Positions 62,157 through 64,000 of a stretch of 64,000 bases of DNA are shown here, piece by piece. Numbering within the stretch: position 1 is the first letter of the stretch; each line of letters begins with the position of its first letter. This stretch comes from Bryopsis sp. KO-2023 (lineage: Eukaryota; Chlorophyta; Ulvophyceae; Bryopsidales; Bryopsidaceae). Location of the stretch: contig BSYQ01000008.1 in the NCBI GenBank assembly GCA_030272585.1, positions 1,054,001 through 1,118,000 on the forward strand, written 5' to 3'. Position numbers and translations under genes: made by a program. The notes beneath the pieces were generated by a model. The model was not told the origin of the DNA and searched no databases. It worked only from the letters and a program-made list of their open reading frames with translations.

Positions 62157-62180
62157 CAGAACCGGGTTCACCCGGTTCTG
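62157..62180. other. Perfect 11-base-stem palindrome upstream of the sulfotransferase
   Basis: cagaaccgggt and acccggttctg are exact inverted copies around a two-base centre, about 280 bases before the sulfotransferase ATG. It could be a dimeric transcription-factor site or a cruciform; no specific factor is implied. Confidence 0.75.
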
Positions 62181-62391
62181 CAAACCACACGGTTCTTTTT
62201 CAAGTCCAGCCATCCACATCACACTAATTCAACACTTCCGCAACAATCGGTCGTGTTCAGTTTTTCTCGCAAAAAAAAGACCAGCCCCTATGTCCGTTCC
62301 TGCTCTGCCCCACTGTCCTTTCTTAAGACGTTGCGATCGCAATTCAGTCACGAGGCTTGTTGGTCCTTTGGTGTTCCGTGCGCTCCATCCA

Positions 62392-62445
62392 CCGATTCCA
62401 CCGATTCCACCGATTCCACCGATTCCACCGATTCCACCGATTCCA
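62392..62445 (+). repeat. Nine-base tandem repeat, 6 copies
   Basis: ccgattcca repeats six times without interruption, ending 16 bases before the sulfotransferase ATG, probably in the 5' leader or core promoter. Nine is a multiple of three, so the upstream frame stays open through it in phase with the gene. Confidence 0.9.
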
Positions 62446-62461
62446 CAGGCACAGCGAGCCC

Positions 62462-63758
62462 ATGGACGGTAGCAAGAGTGAGGCTGCGCAGCTTTTGAAA
62501 AATTTGAAACTAGAGACGGAGGAAAGTCGCCGGAAGGGCCTGGAAGAGTTCAAACCACAGCCGACTGATATTTTCCTGGTGACCCCACCGAAAAGTGGAA
62601 CTACGTGGACGCAGCAGGTAGGGATGGAAGTTTGTCTTCACGAAATATCCGTATCCATCCGCTTTGCCCACGCCTTGATGCGAAGTTCTGCTCGTTGGGG
62701 CTGATTCTGAGGGAAGATTCTATGGCTTATGCAGTCAATCCCAACACATTCCGGTGGCGAGGTTTTCGTTTTAGTACGCGGCAGATTTATAATACGTAGT
62801 CCTTTGAATCAGTCAAAGGTCTCTCACGGGTGGTGTGAGAGACGGCACGAATCGGTTGCGATTCGTCATATCGAAAAATAATTCGGCGGTTGCATGTTCT
62901 CACCAGTGTATATTTTTGTGGCCCATTGTGGCCCTTTTGGCCCATTTTGGCCCCCAAACAAATCAGAATGGCAAATTCTGGGGCCACAAAAGGGCCAAAA
63001 CGTTTTATTCAAGATGATTTTGGGGCCACAAAAGGGCCACATTTACCCAAACTTTGTAAGGCCAGGGCCACATCCAAGAAATCAATCGAGTTTCCACAAA
63101 AATCAAAACCAACAACGTTGAGTAAGTGCTATATAAACACCAAGCCTTGTAATTTCTGGTTTTTAAGTTGGGGCCACATTCTATTTTTTTTCGGACAAAT
63201 TGGGCCACAAAAGGGCCACAACTAGATGAAATGGCCAAATTCAGGGCCACTTTGGGGCCAGTGAAATCGAAAAAAAATACACTGGTTCTCACTGCAGTGC
63301 GGTCATTTTTGTTGAGCCGTTTCAATTTTTCTTTGCATTCCGTTCATTTCGTTCGGCCGTATCGCTCCCTTTGCACCGCGCGTCCTCCCGTTCGACGACT
63401 CACTTATGAAATTCACGAGAGCCATGATTCATTACACGAAGTCCAGATTGATTAACACCCCCCTTTCCCCTTTTCTGGAAAGGATTTTGCTTATGGAAAA
63501 CGGCGGGCTACACTAGCCAATGGCAAAATAAGCGGAATACTGCTGTATTGTTTTTGGTCAGATAATCCATGGACTTCGCAGTGGAGGGAGCATGGACTTC
63601 GACTCCATTGAAAATGTGATTCCTCACATCGAAATGGCACATGATTATGGATATACAGATTTGAACAAAGATCAGGGCCACTTCCCCAGGGTGTACAAAA
63701 CGCACTCCTGGTATCCACATTGTCCGAAAGGGGCTGGAAAATATGTCTTTGTCGTGAG
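62462..63758 (+). CDS. Cytosolic-type sulfotransferase, 5' part (runs off window)
   Basis: Two exons are present: 62462-62617 (52 codons, phase 0) and 63562-63758 (phase 2 at a gt donor). The gene continues beyond 64000. The first exon carries the PAPS 5'-phosphosulfate loop in IFLVTPPKSGTTWTQQ (residues 37-52). The second gives IIHGLRSGGSMDFDSIENVI, then FPRVYKTHSWYPHCPKG, then KYVFVVR, which leads into the PAPS 3'-phosphate motif expected in the next exon. By family it transfers sulfate from PAPS to a small acceptor; the acceptor is unknown. The ATG chosen is the first in frame; upstream in-frame codons read through the nine-base repeat without an ATG. Intron 1 (944 bases) contains a MITE-like element. 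Confidence 0.9.
62819..62866. other. Two adjacent hairpins in sulfotransferase intron 1
   Basis: gtctctcac/gtgagagac (9-base stem, 7-base loop, 62819-62843) is followed by acgaatcg/cgattcgt (8-base stem, 4-base loop, 62847-62866). They lie just before the MITE-like element. They could be a structured intronic RNA or a remnant of another element. Confidence 0.6.
62902..63286. mobile_element. MITE-like non-autonomous DNA element
   Basis: This 385-base element is bounded by near-perfect terminal inverted repeats: accagtgtatattttt on the left and its inverse aaaaaaatacactggt on the right (15 of 16 match). It is flanked on both sides by tctc, a candidate 4-base target duplication. The inside is unusual: it has repeated ggggccacaaaagggccac units on the right and centre and their inverse (gtggcccattgtggccc, ttttggcccattttggcccc) on the left. 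There is no coding capacity. It sits wholly within intron 1 of the sulfotransferase gene. Confidence 0.8.
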
Positions 63759-64000
63759 GTGAATATTGATTCTCAGTCAGTCAGTCGGTTTTACAGGGGT
63801 TTTCCTTTTTGTTTGCCCCTTGTTTTCGATCATCGGGATGTGTTCTTTGCTGATGGAGAAAGAATGGGACGTTACATTAAGTAGAGGAGATTAAATAACG
63901 AGTGAGTCTCGGCTCCAGGGTGGGAAAAGACTAGTTCCAAGATGTGATAGGCTGGCAGTGTGCTTTTGAGCAGCAGTTAGTATTTATTCACAGTTGGGAG

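Overview
This is a nuclear genomic window from a eukaryote. Nearly every gene is split by short GT-AG introns (about 90-950 bases, donors mostly GTGAG or GTAAG), and intergenic DNA is rich in T tracts, A tracts and G runs. Ten gene models have an assignable family; nine are complete and one runs off the right edge. They include a B9D1-type ciliary transition-zone protein, a plant/alga-style mTERF protein, a vanadium-haloperoxidase-like enzyme and a copper monooxygenase with a temptin-like head. This mix suggests a flagellated protist, most likely an alga. I cannot place it further from sequence alone.

Layout. 1-4.75 kb is the left arm of a large inverted repeat, carrying decayed minus-strand subtilase and kinesin fragments and long T tracts. 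5-7.4 kb is unassigned. Then come: temptin/copper monooxygenase (7434-11276, -), SDHA (14142-17526, -), casein kinase 2 alpha (18082-21129, +), a CobW-type GTPase with a WW-like tail (22879-26363, +), B9D1 (29150-30544, -), a CinA-like plus nucleotidylyltransferase protein (30802-32208, +), a vanadium haloperoxidase/PAP2-like protein (33772-35846, +), mTERF (38674-39888, -) and EMC7 (40211-42749, +). From 44.4 to 61 kb lies a repeat-rich region with four to five broken copies of a kinesin-14-like motor gene, a broken subtilisin-like protease with a PA domain, a minisatellite and A-rich DNA. 47.4-52.6 kb of it is the right arm of the inverted repeat. The window ends in a sulfotransferase gene (62462 onward) whose first intron holds a 385-base MITE-like element.

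How the parts relate. The assigned genes are mostly unrelated housekeeping functions: TCA cycle/complex II, CK2 signalling, metal homeostasis, cilium, organelle transcription and ER membrane-protein insertion. Three pairs are divergent and share short upstream regions: SDHA/CK2alpha, B9D1/CinA-nucleotidylyltransferase and mTERF/EMC7. All nine complete genes lie in the roughly 42.6 kb between the two inverted arms. The most unusual aspects are this inverted pair, the kinesin pseudogene array in which every readable copy has lost the switch-II glutamate, the CobW-WW fusion, the temptin-monooxygenase fusion and the intronic MITE-like element.
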